Below, one piece after another: positions 28,008 through 37,487 of a DNA stretch of 64,000 nucleotides. The first letter of the stretch is position 1; each line of letters starts with the position of its first letter. The DNA lies in contig OZ250142.1 of NCBI GenBank assembly GCA_965237445.1, positions 1,364,001 through 1,428,000 of the forward strand, in the 5' to 3' direction. The notes beneath the pieces were generated by a model. That model had not been told where the DNA came from, did no database searches, and saw only the letters and a program-made list of their open reading frames with translations. A program made the translations under genes and the position numbers. The stretch is from G963668185 sp965237445. Lineage in GTDB: Bacteria > Chloroflexota > Dehalococcoidia > Lucifugimonadales > G963668185.

Positions 28008-28377
28008 GTGTCCAAGAAGACTGAAAACACCAGATTCGACTGCCAGAACTGCGCCGCCGCCGTCCTTCCGGTCACCAACGGCAGCTACCGCAACCACTGC
28101 CCGTTCTGCCTCCACTCCCTCCACGTCGACGACACCCCCGGCGACAGGCAGAGTTCGTGCGGCGCCCTGATGCCTCCCGTTCGTCTGACGCGCCACGGCC
28201 GCAAGGGTCCCCAGATCGTGCACACGGTGCGCCCGGTGCGGAGCCGAGTCCGTGAACAGGGTCGCCTCGGACACCGTGCAGCCGGACGACGCTGGCCTCC
28301 TTCACGCGTTGCCGGAAGCGGAGCCACGCCAGGACGGCCGCCGGCGGACGGTCGCGTTCAGGACAGGCCGCCGGTAG
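28008..28377 (+). pseudogene. RNHCP domain protein, frameshifted
   Basis: The frame from GTG 28008 carries FDCQNCAAAVLP, the family-naming YRNHCPFCLHSLHVD and PGDRQSSCGALMPP, which is the N-terminal two thirds of an RNHCP zinc-ribbon domain. After QIVHT the expected second zinc knuckle is lost in this frame. One base further on it is present as CARCGAESVNRVASD, and that frame ends at TAG 28375. An extra base near 28225-28228 explains the break. The intact protein would be about 120 residues with paired Cys-X2-Cys motifs. Its role is unknown. Confidence 0.75.
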
Positions 28378-28469
28378 CAGCGTCACGTTAGCCTCTCGGC
28401 TGGCGTTCGCGCTATGATGGACGTGTCCAATCCTTTCTTGGACAACGCAATCATTAGGAGGAGAACAGA

Positions 28470-28661
28470 ATGGTCACCTACTCATGCGACCAGTGTGGAA
28501 TGCAGGTCACGAACCTCACGTGCGGCAAGTGCGGCTCAGCCCTCGAGCACAAGTCGGTCGAACGCGACGGCAACACCATCGGCATTTCCGAGTGCCCCCA
28601 GGGGTGCGGCCGGATCAAGTCGCCCATGTGCTGCGGCAGCGACATGGAGGCCGCCGCCTAA
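28470..28661 (+). CDS. Small zinc-ribbon protein
   Basis: A 63-residue cysteine-rich protein with CDQCG, CGKCG, CPQGCG and a final CCGSDM, consistent with one or two bound zinc ions. A very strong ribosome binding site (AGGAGGAGA) lies eight bases before the ATG. It sits between two other genes that are both frameshifted, yet is itself intact. The pattern recalls small rubrerythrin- or desulforedoxin-like ribbons, but no specific family is recognised. Confidence 0.8.
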   Translation: MVTYSCDQCGMQVTNLTCGKCGSALEHKSVERDGNTIGISECPQGCGRIKSPMCCGSDMEAAA

Positions 28662-28673
28662 GCCGCCCGTGGG

Positions 28674-29379
28674 TTGATCACAACCGTATTCTTCGACCTG
28701 TACGGCACGCTGGCAGGCTTCAACCCGTCCCGTTTCGAGATCCAGTCGGCGGCCTGCGAGCCGTTCGGCATAACGCTCACCCCGGAGGGTGTGCTGAGGG
28801 GCTACGCGCTCGCCGACACCTTCATGTCGGATGAGAACGCCGCGTTCCCGGTGCGAAGCCGCGGCCCGGCGTCAACGAAGCGCTTCTTCGCGGAGTATGA
28901 GCGGCTCGTGCTCCAGGGCGCCGGCGTCGAGGTGGACGCCGGCAGGGCGTGGGAGGTCTGGGAGAACGTCAGGCAACAGCGGTACGAGATGACCCGGTTC
29001 GACGACGTCCTCCCCGTTTTCGACCTGCTCAAGCAGCAGGGCCTCACGCTGGGCATGATCTCCAACATGAACCGGCCCGGCGGTGAGTTGGCGGCAGTCA
29101 ATGGGCCTGGTCCCGTACCTCGACTTTGCCGTCACCTCGGGCGAGGCTGGAGTCGAGAAGCCGCATCCCGCCATCTTCCGGATGGCCCTGGAACGCGCAG
29201 GGTCGGAGCCGCAGGAGACCGTGCACGTCGGCGACCAGCTAATGTCGGACGTGGATGGCGCAAGCGCCGTCGGAATAAGCCCCGTCCTGCTCGATAGGGA
29301 CGACAACCACCCCGGCTACGACGGGTGCCCCCGCATCACCACGCTAATGGAACTGCCCGCCCTCGTCGGCCTGATGTAA
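28674..29379 (+). pseudogene. HAD-superfamily hydrolase, frameshifted
   Basis: From TTG 28674 the motif I strand VFFDLYGTLAGF and motif II ISNMN are in one frame. After GGELAAV the protein continues one frame over from about 29101 with GLVPYLDFAVTSGEAGVEKP (motif III lysine) and HVGDQLMSDVDGA (motif IV), ending at 29379. Joined, it makes a complete HAD-IA phosphatase of about 235 residues. A single extra base near 29097-29101 accounts for the shift. It directly follows the small zinc-ribbon gene. Confidence 0.8.
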
Positions 29380-29566
29380 GCCAAGGCCCGTCCTCCCGGT
29401 TCGCCTTGAGCTTGTCGGAGGGCCACGCCGTGAGTCCCTCGAAACGCTCTTTAGGTTTCACTCATTAGGTTTCAAAGGATTGCGTGTACCCCTCCGGACC
29501 AGGGACTCGAGAGCGAGCGCCTGTAGCAAAGAGGCTGTATCTTTGTAGACACCGTTCGGAGAGTTC

Positions 29567-30737
29567 ATGGGATTCCTCCTTCGCCTGATTCTTTGGGGCC
29601 CAATCAAGAAGGGCCTGATCATCCTGGCCATCGCCGTGGCGCTCGTCACCGTGCTCACCGCCGGCACCGCGCAGGGGCGCACCGGCATCCGTGCGGCGCT
29701 GCTGCTGACACAGCTCGCTCCCGGCTTTCCAGTCCAGCCGCAGTCGTGGTTCTCGGCTGAGCCGACGCGCACCGACGTCACCTACCCGCTCACGGGCGGC
29801 AAGGCCACCGCCCACCTGTACGAGCCCGCCGGCGACGGCCCGTTCGCCGCGGTCCTCCTTGTCCCAGGCGTCAATCCCGCCGGGCCGAACGACGAGCGCA
29901 TCGTCAACCTCGCCACTGGCCTCGCGAGGGCCGGTATGGTGGTCATGGTTCCGTGGACCGACCCGGACAAGGAGATGCGCGTTGAAGCCGACGAGGTCGG
30001 TGAAGTCGTCGAGACGTTCCAGCACATGCAGCGGTTCGACTCCGTAGACCCCGAGCGCTCCGGCCTCGGCGGCTTCTGCATCGGCGCGTCCTTAGCCGCC
30101 GTTGCCGCCCAGGACCCGCGCCTGCGCGAGGCCGTCGCGTTTGTAAACTTCTTCGGCGGGTACTATGACGCCTCCGACCTCCTCGCCGCCATCGCCTCCG
30201 AGACCCGCTTCTACGAGGGCACCGACGAACCCTGGACGCCGCGCTCCCTCTCCCGCGAGGTCTTCACCAACCACGTGCTCTCAACAGTCTCGAACAGCGC
30301 GGAGCGGGACCTGCTGACGCGGCGTTTCGCGAACGGCGACGCCTTCGTCGCCATTGACCGCGACGCCCTCTCGCCGGAGGGCCGGGACGCCTTCGACCTG
30401 CTCTCAGGTCCGAGACCTGGAAGATGCCGAGCGCCTGCTGCGGGACCTGCCGCCCGACTTCCAGTCGTTCATGCAGTCCGTGTCCCCCAGCACCAACGTG
30501 GGGTTGCTGACCACCCGCGTACTCATCATGCACGACAGCGCGGACGGTTACGTTCCCGCGGCCGAGTCCCGCCGCATGGCCGCGGCGCTGGAGGAAAAGG
30601 ACGGCGACGTCTACTTCTCTGAGTACGAGTTCTTCGAGCACCTGGACCCCACTCGCCAGGTCGGCCGCTTCAAGTTCCTCGGCGAGGCATACAAGCTCTT
30701 CCTCCACCTCTACAACATCCTCCGCGCCGCCGACTGA
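29567..30737 (+). pseudogene. Alpha/beta hydrolase (dienelactone-hydrolase-like), membrane-anchored, frameshifted
   Basis: An N-terminal hydrophobic anchor (residues 12-35) precedes a hydrolase core. The nucleophile elbow is GGFCIGAS, a Cys elbow as in dienelactone hydrolases (G-x-C-x-G). After DAFDLLSG (near 30405) the frame breaks. The remainder runs in another frame from VRDLEDAERLLRDLPP to 30737 and contains the acid strand RVLIMHDSADGYVP and the histidine in FFEHLDP. Together they give about 390 residues. It is the third frameshifted gene in 2.7 kb. Confidence 0.78.
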
Positions 30738-30750
30738 AGGCGGCAACACC

Positions 30751-32016
30751 TTGAGACTTCGCCTTCACAAGCTACCGCCCGTGCATACGTACTTCTTCAT
30801 TGTGGGGCTGGGGTCCTTGAGCAATGGCATGACACTGGCTGTCCTTGGGCTCTACAGAATAACCGTGGCAGAGCTTGATGCCCTACAGCTTGTTTTCCTT
30901 GGGACCGTGTATTGGGCGTCGCTGTTGGTTCTCGAAGTGCCCACCGGAGTGGTTGCTGACGTATACAGCCGAAGACTCGCCATCATCCTTGCGACATGTC
31001 TCTCGGGCACTGCCTTGCTAATAGAAGGGAATTTCCCTGTTTTTCGGCTAATAGTGGTGGGCCACATAGTGGGAGCATTGGCCGGTGCCTTGGTAAGTGG
31101 AGCAAGAGAGGCGTGGATTTCAGATGAGCTTGATGGGATAGGACTGGGACCCACTTTCCTTAGGGGAACCCAGCTCGCATACATTGGTCAGTTGGTTGGT
31201 TTGGGAATTGGTGTAACCCTGGGCAGCCTATCCCTTTCGCTTCCTATATTGGCTACGGGGGGCACATACTTGGCTTGTGCCTTGTTCTTGGTTGCGTTCA
31301 TGCCCGAAACAGGTTTTGCGCCTCCGCCGTTGGAAGAGCGGCGATCGTGGACTAAGCTGATGGCGACCTTCGCAGGGGGCGTGCAGGCTGTTCGACTCAG
31401 GCCTCAGCTTTGGTCAATCTTGGCAATCTCGTTACTGTATGGACTGGCCACCGAGCCGATTCATCGGCTCTGGGAGCTTCATCTGGTAACTGACATCTCT
31501 TTCCCGAGTCTCTGGAATCTTAAGGTGGTCGTGTGGATTGGAGCGATAAATGTTGCGGCTTCGATATTGGGATTGGCGATTCTGGAGCTCGTGCGCCGAC
31601 ACGTCGAAATCGACAAGCGAGGGAAGGCGGCTCGAACGCTACTCTTCATCAACGCCGCCGTAATCGGAGGATTTGCGGCCTTCGCGCTCACCGGCAGCTT
31701 CGCACTGGCGGCGTCGGCATACGTCATAGCCTGGGGATTCTGGGGAGTCTCCGACCCGGTGATCACTGCATGGACGAACCAGAACACAGAATCTGGCTCA
31801 AGAGCCACGGTCTTCTCGATGGTTTCCCAAGCGAGTTCCGTTGGTATGATCAGTGGAGGGCCGATACTGGGTTTCGTCGCAAAGTCCACGTCCATTCGCA
31901 TTGGGCTGCTAGGGGCCGTATCCATGCTTGTGCTGGCCCAGGCCGTTACAGGTCTAGCATCGCGCAACAGAGCTTTCCCCAATTCTGACGATAGTGTAAG
32001 GCCAAATGACTGTTGA
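30751..32016 (+). CDS. MFS-type transporter
   Basis: About 421 residues with 11-12 hydrophobic helices. The MFS loop 2-3 signature appears as EVPTGVVADVYSRR near residue 68, and the second half repeats the layout. The layout resembles DrugE-like MFS exporters. The start is TTG 30751 or GTG 30781; neither has a strong ribosome binding site. G+C is clearly lower than in the genes just upstream, suggesting a different origin. The substrate is unknown. Confidence 0.85.
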   Translation: MRLRLHKLPPVHTYFFIVGLGSLSNGMTLAVLGLYRITVAELDALQLVFLGTVYWASLLVLEVPTGVVADVYSRRLAIILATCLSGTALLIEGNFPVFRLIVVGHIVGALAGALVSGAREAWISDELDGIGLGPTFLRGTQLAYIGQLVGLGIGVTLGSLSLSLPILATGGTYLACALFLVAFMPETGFAPPPLEERRSWTKLMATFAGGVQAVRLRPQLWSILAISLLYGLATEPIHRLWELHLVTDISFPSLWNLKVVVWIGAINVAASILGLAILELVRRHVEIDKRGKAARTLLFINAAVIGGFAAFALTGSFALAASAYVIAWGFWGVSDPVITAWTNQNTESGSRATVFSMVSQASSVGMISGGPILGFVAKSTSIRIGLLGAVSMLVLAQAVTGLASRNRAFPNSDDSVRPNDC

Positions 32017-32134
32017 AGAGTTGGTGAAGATTCACTTTGGCGTGGAAGGCTCTTTGTCTTCCATCATTTGTCCATGTCCCATCGAATGGAGGGACTTAAG
32101 GTTACGCTACTAGTACAAATATTTCTTCTAGCCC

Positions 32135-32163
32135 TTGCCTTATGCGAACTAGCGTGCTAACAT
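32135..32163 (+). promoter_or_regulatory. Promoter of repeat locus A
   Basis: TTGCCT (32135-32140), a 17-bp spacer, then TGC-TAACAT with the hexamer at 32158-32163. An ATG follows exactly six bases later at 32170. The same -35/17/-10/6/ATG spacing occurs at repeat locus B (53355-53390). Confidence 0.5.
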
Positions 32164-32241
32164 AGCTGCATGAACGCCGCAGCCCACAACAACTGCGAAC
32201 CGGAGCGCCACCTCGTCACGGTCCGGACAGCAATGAGCGCG

Positions 32242-32363
32242 TGTAACAAACTGTCACATTTTGTCGCATCAAGGCTCATTCAGTATTCATTCCGGCTCGA
32301 TTTGGTAACCCGCGCCGGGACTTCCCAGCTAGGGAAAGTGACAGAATGTTACGGAATGTGACA
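32242..32363. repeat. Locus A: inverted arrays of a 10-bp TGTNNCRTTT unit
   Basis: Three head-to-tail units on the left at exact 10-bp steps: 32242 (TGTAACAAAC), 32252 (TGTCACATTT), 32262 (TGTCGCATCA). Three units on the opposite strand on the right: 32334-32343, 32344-32353, 32354-32363 (read on minus as TGTCACTTTC, CGTAACATTC, TGTCACATTC). The 62-bp interior has no repeats. A 13-bp perfect inverted match (32248-32260 with 32355-32367) is part of it. A CGAGCC/GGCTCG hairpin (32369-32385) follows. A 63-codon ORF from 32170 spans the array but resembles nothing and is probably not a protein. The rest of the 32017-32436 gap shows no gene. Confidence 0.75.
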
Positions 32364-32436
32364 GTTTTCGAGCCTTTGGGGCTCGCAGGAAGGCCGACGC
32401 TCGATCAGCGAGAGGCGTGGCCGGTTACCCGGCCGC

Positions 32437-33591
32437 TCACTCCGTCGCTGGCGTCCAGCCCCGCTCCTCGCGCCAGCCGGGGCCTACGTCGCCGAACCGG
32501 CCCAGCGCTAGGCCGCTGATGTCCACTGACGTCTCCCCGTTTATGACCAACTCCTGGATCACCTTGCCCGTCGCCGGCGACAGACCGAAGCCGTGCCCCG
32601 ACACCGAGGCCACCATGAAGTTGCTCGGGCTGTCCGTCATTTCGATGATCGGGTAGTGGTCCGGGGCCTGCTCTACAACGCCGCCCCAGCTACGGATGAG
32701 CGGCACGTCGGCCGCCCCGCTAAACATCTCCGCCAACCGCCTCGCTACGTTGCGGATCAGCGGCGTGTTCGGCTTGTCGGGAGAGTGCAGGTCGACGTCG
32801 ATCCACTCCTGCTTGCCGCCGCCGTAGGCCAGATTCCCGCGTAGCGTCTGCCGGCCATACAGCCCGTTGCCGCTTACGCCGCCGCGCCACATGAACTCGA
32901 TCGGCGCCGTGACCACGATCTCCACGCGCGCCGGGGCCACCGGAACGAACACCCCGGCCATCTCCGCGATCAGCGCCGTCTGCGGCCCAGCCGAGTCCAC
33001 GACGAACCCCGCGCCGAACGTGCCCCGGTCCGTCTCCACCGCCGTCACCTTGCCGCCCTCCACCGTGAGGCCCGTAACCGTCGTGTGCTGGTGGATGCGT
33101 CCGCCGTGGTCCTGGAAAGCCCAGGCGTACGCCTGCACCGTGCGCTGCGGGTTTGCCTGCCCGTAGACCCCCGAGTACATGCCGCCGGGAACCTCGGGGT
33201 TGATGATTGGGAACAGCTCCCGGATCTCCTGGGTGTCGATCTCCTCTGCGTCGTCCGCCATCCCCTCGCCCTCGAACACGGACGCTCGCATCAGCGCGAA
33301 CTCCCTCTCGTCCATCGCCACCCGGATCGTGCCCGGGCGGAACTCGGTCGGGTAGCCCAGGTCCTCGTGCAGCGTGGGCCAGAGCCTGAGCGACTCCGCT
33401 CCCAGCGGCGCAACCGGCGGCTCTGCGGCGCGCGTCGCTACGCCCCCGCCATTGCGGCTCGATGCCTCGTACCCGATCACGCCCTTGTCCAGCACTATCG
33501 TGTCGACCCCGGCTTTCGCCAACCACCAGCCGGAACTCAGCCCGGTCACGCCTCCGCCGATGATCACAACCTCAGCGCTGTCGGTATGCAT
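32437..33591 (-). CDS. FAD-dependent amino-acid oxidase family protein (DAO), second paralogue
   Basis: A 384-residue flavoprotein. FAD-binding motif VVIIGGGVTGLSSGWWLAK, then EASSRNGGG, and C-terminal GFGLSPATGKVIQEL. It aligns along its whole length with the protein at 15866-17047; shared blocks include NPQRTVQAYAWA, SGNGLYGRQT and EWIDVDL. The differences are concentrated in residues 45-125, the likely substrate-cap side, so the two may use different amines. It is convergent with repeat locus A and is followed upstream by an ABC exporter. Confidence 0.9.
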   Translation of the reverse strand: MHTDSAEVVIIGGGVTGLSSGWWLAKAGVDTIVLDKGVIGYEASSRNGGGVATRAAEPPVAPLGAESLRLWPTLHEDLGYPTEFRPGTIRVAMDEREFALMRASVFEGEGMADDAEEIDTQEIRELFPIINPEVPGGMYSGVYGQANPQRTVQAYAWAFQDHGGRIHQHTTVTGLTVEGGKVTAVETDRGTFGAGFVVDSAGPQTALIAEMAGVFVPVAPARVEIVVTAPIEFMWRGGVSGNGLYGRQTLRGNLAYGGGKQEWIDVDLHSPDKPNTPLIRNVARRLAEMFSGAADVPLIRSWGGVVEQAPDHYPIIEMTDSPSNFMVASVSGHGFGLSPATGKVIQELVINGETSVDISGLALGRFGDVGPGWREERGWTPATE

Positions 33592-33639
33592 GTCCTCGCT
33601 CCCTATTGCTGGCCCTGCTGTTCTCGAAAGGTCCGCCCA

Positions 33640-34818
33640 TCATACCGCAGACCTGAACCGCCACAGCGCCAGCGCGATGAAGACCGCGCCCATCCCGGCC
33701 AGCACGCCGAACTCCGGCATCACGTCCCCGAATTCGGCCCCGAACAACATGAGCTTGTTGAAGCCGGTGTTGGCCCAGCCGTGAGGAGTGAGCAGCGCCA
33801 GCGACCGCAGCCAGTCCGGGGCAATGAACAGCGGCCACCAGCACCCGCCGATCGGCGCCAGCATCATCGACACCAGTACACCGGCCGCGTCGGCGGTGCG
33901 CTCGGTCCGGACCACTGTGGCCATCAGCACCGCGAATCCCGCCGAGGTCAGCGCGAGCACTACGGAGATGCCGATCACCGCCGCAGGCGCGTGTCCAAGG
34001 TCTATGCGAAAGCCCAGCAGCCCAACGGTCCACAGCACCGTGAGCTGGATCAAGGCCACGTACACCAGTCCCAGGTACTTGCCCATCAGTACCGTGCGGC
34101 CGCTTACGCCGTTGGATAGCAGCCGCTCCAGCGTCTGGTTGTTGCGCTCCCTTGTTATGGCCGTCGCGCCCAGCATGGCGGCAAAGAACACGAACATCGT
34201 CAGGTAGCCGGGCAGGGTGAAGTTGCTGGCTTTGAAGGGCCTCAGCTCACCAACCTGCTCGACCTCGAACGTCACGATCGGTTCGGCTGATGTCGACGAT
34301 GCCGCCTCGGGCGCGCCGCCGTCTTCGCCTGTCAGCAGGGCGGCCGCTCGCGCTGCAGTGCGGCTGGCTTCCAGCCGGCCGGAGATCGAGCCCGCGAGCC
34401 CTGCGAGCGCGGCCTGGGTGAACGGCTTGTCTGCGTCCGAGACCATTTCCAGGTGGACCGGCGCCCCGGACTCGATCGCTTCCGAGAAGTCAGCCGGAAA
34501 CGCGAGGAAGCCGTCCAGGTCGCCGCTCTCAACCATCGCCGAGGCGCGCCCATACTCCAGTGTGCGGAACGTCGTGTTCGAGTCCGAGGACGACACCAGG
34601 TCATCGATGATGTCGTGGCTCGTCCCGGCCTCTTCTCGCGTGACGACCGTCAGCGTCAACCTGCCCTCGTCCTCCCCCACGCCGCCCAGCGCGATGGTGA
34701 AGGCCAGCACGAACATCAGCGGGAACGCCAGCGTGAAACCCATCGCAATCCGGTCCTTCAGGAAGATCCGGAAGTCCTTGTTCGCGATCAGGACAGCCTT
34801 GCCGAGCCCGGAGAACAT
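33640..34818 (-). CDS. ABC-2 type permease
   Basis: A 392-residue permease from ATG 34818, two bases after the stop of the upstream permease gene. One N-terminal helix (residues 20-40), a 150-residue extracytoplasmic part, then five helices, the layout of ABC2_membrane_3 (YhhJ/LinKN-type) exporters. The signature RERNNQTLERLLSNGVSG occurs before helix 3. It forms a three-gene unit with a second permease (34821-35999) and an ATPase (36004-36753). The substrate is unknown; drug or lipid export is typical. Confidence 0.88.
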   Translation of the reverse strand: MFSGLGKAVLIANKDFRIFLKDRIAMGFTLAFPLMFVLAFTIALGGVGEDEGRLTLTVVTREEAGTSHDIIDDLVSSSDSNTTFRTLEYGRASAMVESGDLDGFLAFPADFSEAIESGAPVHLEMVSDADKPFTQAALAGLAGSISGRLEASRTAARAAALLTGEDGGAPEAASSTSAEPIVTFEVEQVGELRPFKASNFTLPGYLTMFVFFAAMLGATAITRERNNQTLERLLSNGVSGRTVLMGKYLGLVYVALIQLTVLWTVGLLGFRIDLGHAPAAVIGISVVLALTSAGFAVLMATVVRTERTADAAGVLVSMMLAPIGGCWWPLFIAPDWLRSLALLTPHGWANTGFNKLMLFGAEFGDVMPEFGVLAGMGAVFIALALWRFRSAV

Positions 34819-34820
34819 GG

Positions 34821-35999
34821 CTATCTCCCTTGCTCCACCGCGCGGAAGACAAGCCTGGCCGCCGCGAGTGCGCAAATGCAGGTCCCGCCGAGCACTGCGA
34901 TCGCCACGCCCTCCTGCGCGAGGGCGCCGGGGCCGGAGTGGATCGCGGCCATGAGCAGGTCCACCGCGTGCTTGTTGAGGGTGAAGTTGGAGATCGTGGC
35001 CATTGTGCCGGACTCTCCTACGTCGAAGAAGGTGCCCCCGAAAACTGTCATGAACATGGTTATGAGCACGGCTCCCCAGGTGGCCTGGTTCCTGGTCTTC
35101 GCGAAGCCGCCGATCACAAGTCCCACGGCACTAACCGCCGCGGCGACCAGCAGCGCCACCCCGAGCGCCGCGGCAAACGAATCTAATGGCGCGAGTGTGA
35201 GGACGGCGAACCCAAGAGAGAGCAGGACGAGGGCCTGCAGGCCGGCCCGGAAGATGCCCGCCAGGAACTTGCCCGCGAACAGCTCGTTCGTGCCCATCCT
35301 CGTGGTGAGCAGGCGCTCCAGCGTGCCAAGCTCCCGCTCCGCGACCATCGCCTCGGCGTTGAGCGTTACCGCGAACAACAGGAACATCACCAGCACGCCC
35401 GGAAGCAGCCTGTCGAGAAAATCGCCGCTCCCTCCCACAGCCCTGCTCTCGTACCGAATGGACGGCTCGCCACCTGCCTGCGCGAGGGCTGCATCGACAG
35501 CCTCGTCTATCTGCTTCTCGCTGAAGTCTTCGCCTGAAGTCGCCTTCCTGACGGCTTCTCGAATCTGCGATCTGGCGCCCAGCTCTTCGGCTGCCGTGCG
35601 GATGATCGACATAACGATCCGTCCCTCGTCTCCGCCCGAGCCTCGCTGCCTGAACGTGAGCCTTGTCGGCCTCCCGCTGGTCAGGTCCTCCGAGAAACCG
35701 GCGGGAATGAAGGCGGCGAAGACTATCCTTGACCTGTCGAGGGCGCGCTCAGCCTCGGCTTCGGTGTAGAACTCCAGCTCCAGCCCCTCGACGGCCTCCA
35801 GCCGCACAACGAGTTCCCGCGACATTGGCCCCCCGTCCAGGTCGACGATGTGCGCGGTCCCGTCGAACCCCTCGCCGCTGAACACCGCGTACATCAAAGC
35901 GAACAGCGCGATCGGCAACGCTATCCCAAACGCGAGAGCGCCCCTGTCCGACACGTACCGCTTCAGTTCCAGTAGAGCTACGTGGACGACTCTGGGCAT
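34821..35999 (-). CDS. ABC-2 type permease
   Basis: A 392-residue partner permease with the same one-plus-five helix plan and a large extracytoplasmic loop between helices 1 and 2. The motif VAERELGTLERLLTTRMG is the cytoplasmic coupling segment. It begins four bases after the ATPase ends and stops two bases before the next permease. Two different permeases of equal size suggest a heterodimeric channel served by one ATPase. Confidence 0.88.
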   Translation of the reverse strand: MPRVVHVALLELKRYVSDRGALAFGIALPIALFALMYAVFSGEGFDGTAHIVDLDGGPMSRELVVRLEAVEGLELEFYTEAEAERALDRSRIVFAAFIPAGFSEDLTSGRPTRLTFRQRGSGGDEGRIVMSIIRTAAEELGARSQIREAVRKATSGEDFSEKQIDEAVDAALAQAGGEPSIRYESRAVGGSGDFLDRLLPGVLVMFLLFAVTLNAEAMVAERELGTLERLLTTRMGTNELFAGKFLAGIFRAGLQALVLLSLGFAVLTLAPLDSFAAALGVALLVAAAVSAVGLVIGGFAKTRNQATWGAVLITMFMTVFGGTFFDVGESGTMATISNFTLNKHAVDLLMAAIHSGPGALAQEGVAIAVLGGTCICALAAARLVFRAVEQGR

Positions 36000-36003
36000 A
36001 GAG

Positions 36004-36753
36004 TCAGTCGCGAAGCGAGCGGCCGGTAAGGCTGAGAAACACCTCTTCCAGAGTCACCGAGTCTGGGTCGCCTACTCCAGACTTGAGGTCGTGCGCGTTC
36101 CCCAGGGCAATCAGCCTGCCGTTGTCCATGATCCCGATCCTGTCGCACAGCCTGTCCGCCTCTTCCATGTAGTGCGTCGTGTACAGGACCGTCATACCCT
36201 CGTCCCGCAGGCGCAAAACGGTTTCGAAGATGTGATTGCGCGACTGCGGGTCGATACCCACGGTCGGCTCGTCGAGAAACAGCAGGCTCGGCCTGCCCAT
36301 GAGTGCGATGGCAATGTTGACGCGCCGCATCATGCCCCCGGAGAACTTGGACACCGCGTCACCGCTTCTCTCCCGCAACCCTACGATTTCCAGGTTCTCT
36401 TCCGCCGCCGACTTGGCCTGCTTGCCTCCCAGCCCGGCCATGCGCCCGAAGAACACCAGGTTGTCCATCGCAGACAGCTCAGTGTAGAGGGCCAGCGACT
36501 GGGGGCAGACGCCGATGATCTTCCTGACCTCGCCGCCGTCGCTCTGTACGGAGCGGCCTCCGATGACTACGTCGCCTTCATCCGGCGGCAGAACGGTGGA
36601 AAGCATCCGGATGGTAGTGGTCTTCCCGGCCCCGTTTGGCCCCAGCAGCCCGAAAATCTCCTGCTTCCCGATCGTGAAAGAGACGTCATCAACGGCCTGA
36701 ACGTGCTCGAAGCTCTTGCGAAGTCCGCTTGCGGAAAGGAAGGTTTGATTCAT
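36004..36753 (-). CDS. ABC transporter ATP-binding protein (DrrA-like)
   Basis: A 249-residue ATPase. Walker A LLGPNGAGKTTTIRML near residue 35, signature KFSGGMMRRVNIA, Walker B LLFLDEPTVGIDPQSR, and H-loop TTHYMEEA. It is the first gene of the exporter operon ending at 33640, with four bases between it and the first permease. It diverges from pyrE; the 160-bp gap between them includes TATAAT at about 36820. Confidence 0.92.
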   Translation of the reverse strand: MNQTFLSASGLRKSFEHVQAVDDVSFTIGKQEIFGLLGPNGAGKTTTIRMLSTVLPPDEGDVVIGGRSVQSDGGEVRKIIGVCPQSLALYTELSAMDNLVFFGRMAGLGGKQAKSAAEENLEIVGLRERSGDAVSKFSGGMMRRVNIAIALMGRPSLLFLDEPTVGIDPQSRNHIFETVLRLRDEGMTVLYTTHYMEEADRLCDRIGIMDNGRLIALGNAHDLKSGVGDPDSVTLEEVFLSLTGRSLRD

Positions 36754-36914
36754 TAGTCTTTGTAGATGGGGCCGGAGGCAATCATTCTAACCGGTCGCCA
36801 CGGTTGCTAGAGTATAATTTACCTCTTCTCCGTCATGCCACAGCCGACCGGCGGCCCTGTACACTCCGTTCGGCGCAGGTGTACTATCCCGCCACGCCGC
36901 CGGAGGAGGGTAGA

Positions 36915-37487
36915 TTGTCGGACAGTGTTGCGTCTGAGTTGCTGCGTGTTGCGGTCCGCACCGGGGCGCTGGCTTTCGGCGAGTTCAGGCTGACTTCCGG
37001 AAAACTCGCTACATACTACTTCGACGGCCGGAAGGTCACGCTGGACCCTGAGGGCTGTCACCTGGCTGCGTCAGCCCTGCTTCCGATGGTGCTGCAGTCC
37101 GGCGCCAGGGCCGTGGCCGGCCCCACGCTGGGCGCCGACCCAATGGTCGCCGGAATTGCCATGCTTAGCCACCAGAAAGGCACGCCGGTACCGGCAATGA
37201 TCGTCCGCAAGGAAGCCAAGAGCCACGGCATGGGCCGCCAGATCGAGGGGCCGGTCACCGGCGAACTGCCTGTCGCCGTAGTCGACGACACCTGCGCGAC
37301 CGGTGGCAGCCTGATCCAGGCCATCGAAGCGATTGAGGCCGACGGCGGCACCGTCGTGAAAGTGCTCTGCATCCTTGACCGCCACGAGGAAGGCTCGGAA
37401 GAGATCCGCCGTCGTGGCTACGACTTCGCGTCGCTGCTCACGGTGGACGAAGCCGGGAACGTTGTCCCCGCGACCGGCGCTCCCTAG
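36915..37487 (+). CDS. pyrE: Orotate phosphoribosyltransferase
   Basis: A 190-residue enzyme of pyrimidine synthesis, making OMP from orotate and PRPP. The TTG at 36915 is chosen because GGAGGAGGG lies just before it. The open frame upstream to 36729 has no family match. The PRPP motif VAVVDDTCATGGS and the lysine-rich loop RKEAKSHGMGRQIEG are the defining features. It stands alone, with no other pyr gene in the window. Confidence 0.92.
   Translation: MSDSVASELLRVAVRTGALAFGEFRLTSGKLATYYFDGRKVTLDPEGCHLAASALLPMVLQSGARAVAGPTLGADPMVAGIAMLSHQKGTPVPAMIVRKEAKSHGMGRQIEGPVTGELPVAVVDDTCATGGSLIQAIEAIEADGGTVVKVLCILDRHEEGSEEIRRRGYDFASLLTVDEAGNVVPATGAP

Noticed and set aside
32170..32361. 63-residue protein from the ATG after promoter A
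   Set aside because: It is translated largely from the repeat units themselves and lacks any motif; a small RNA or DNA-level function is more likely.
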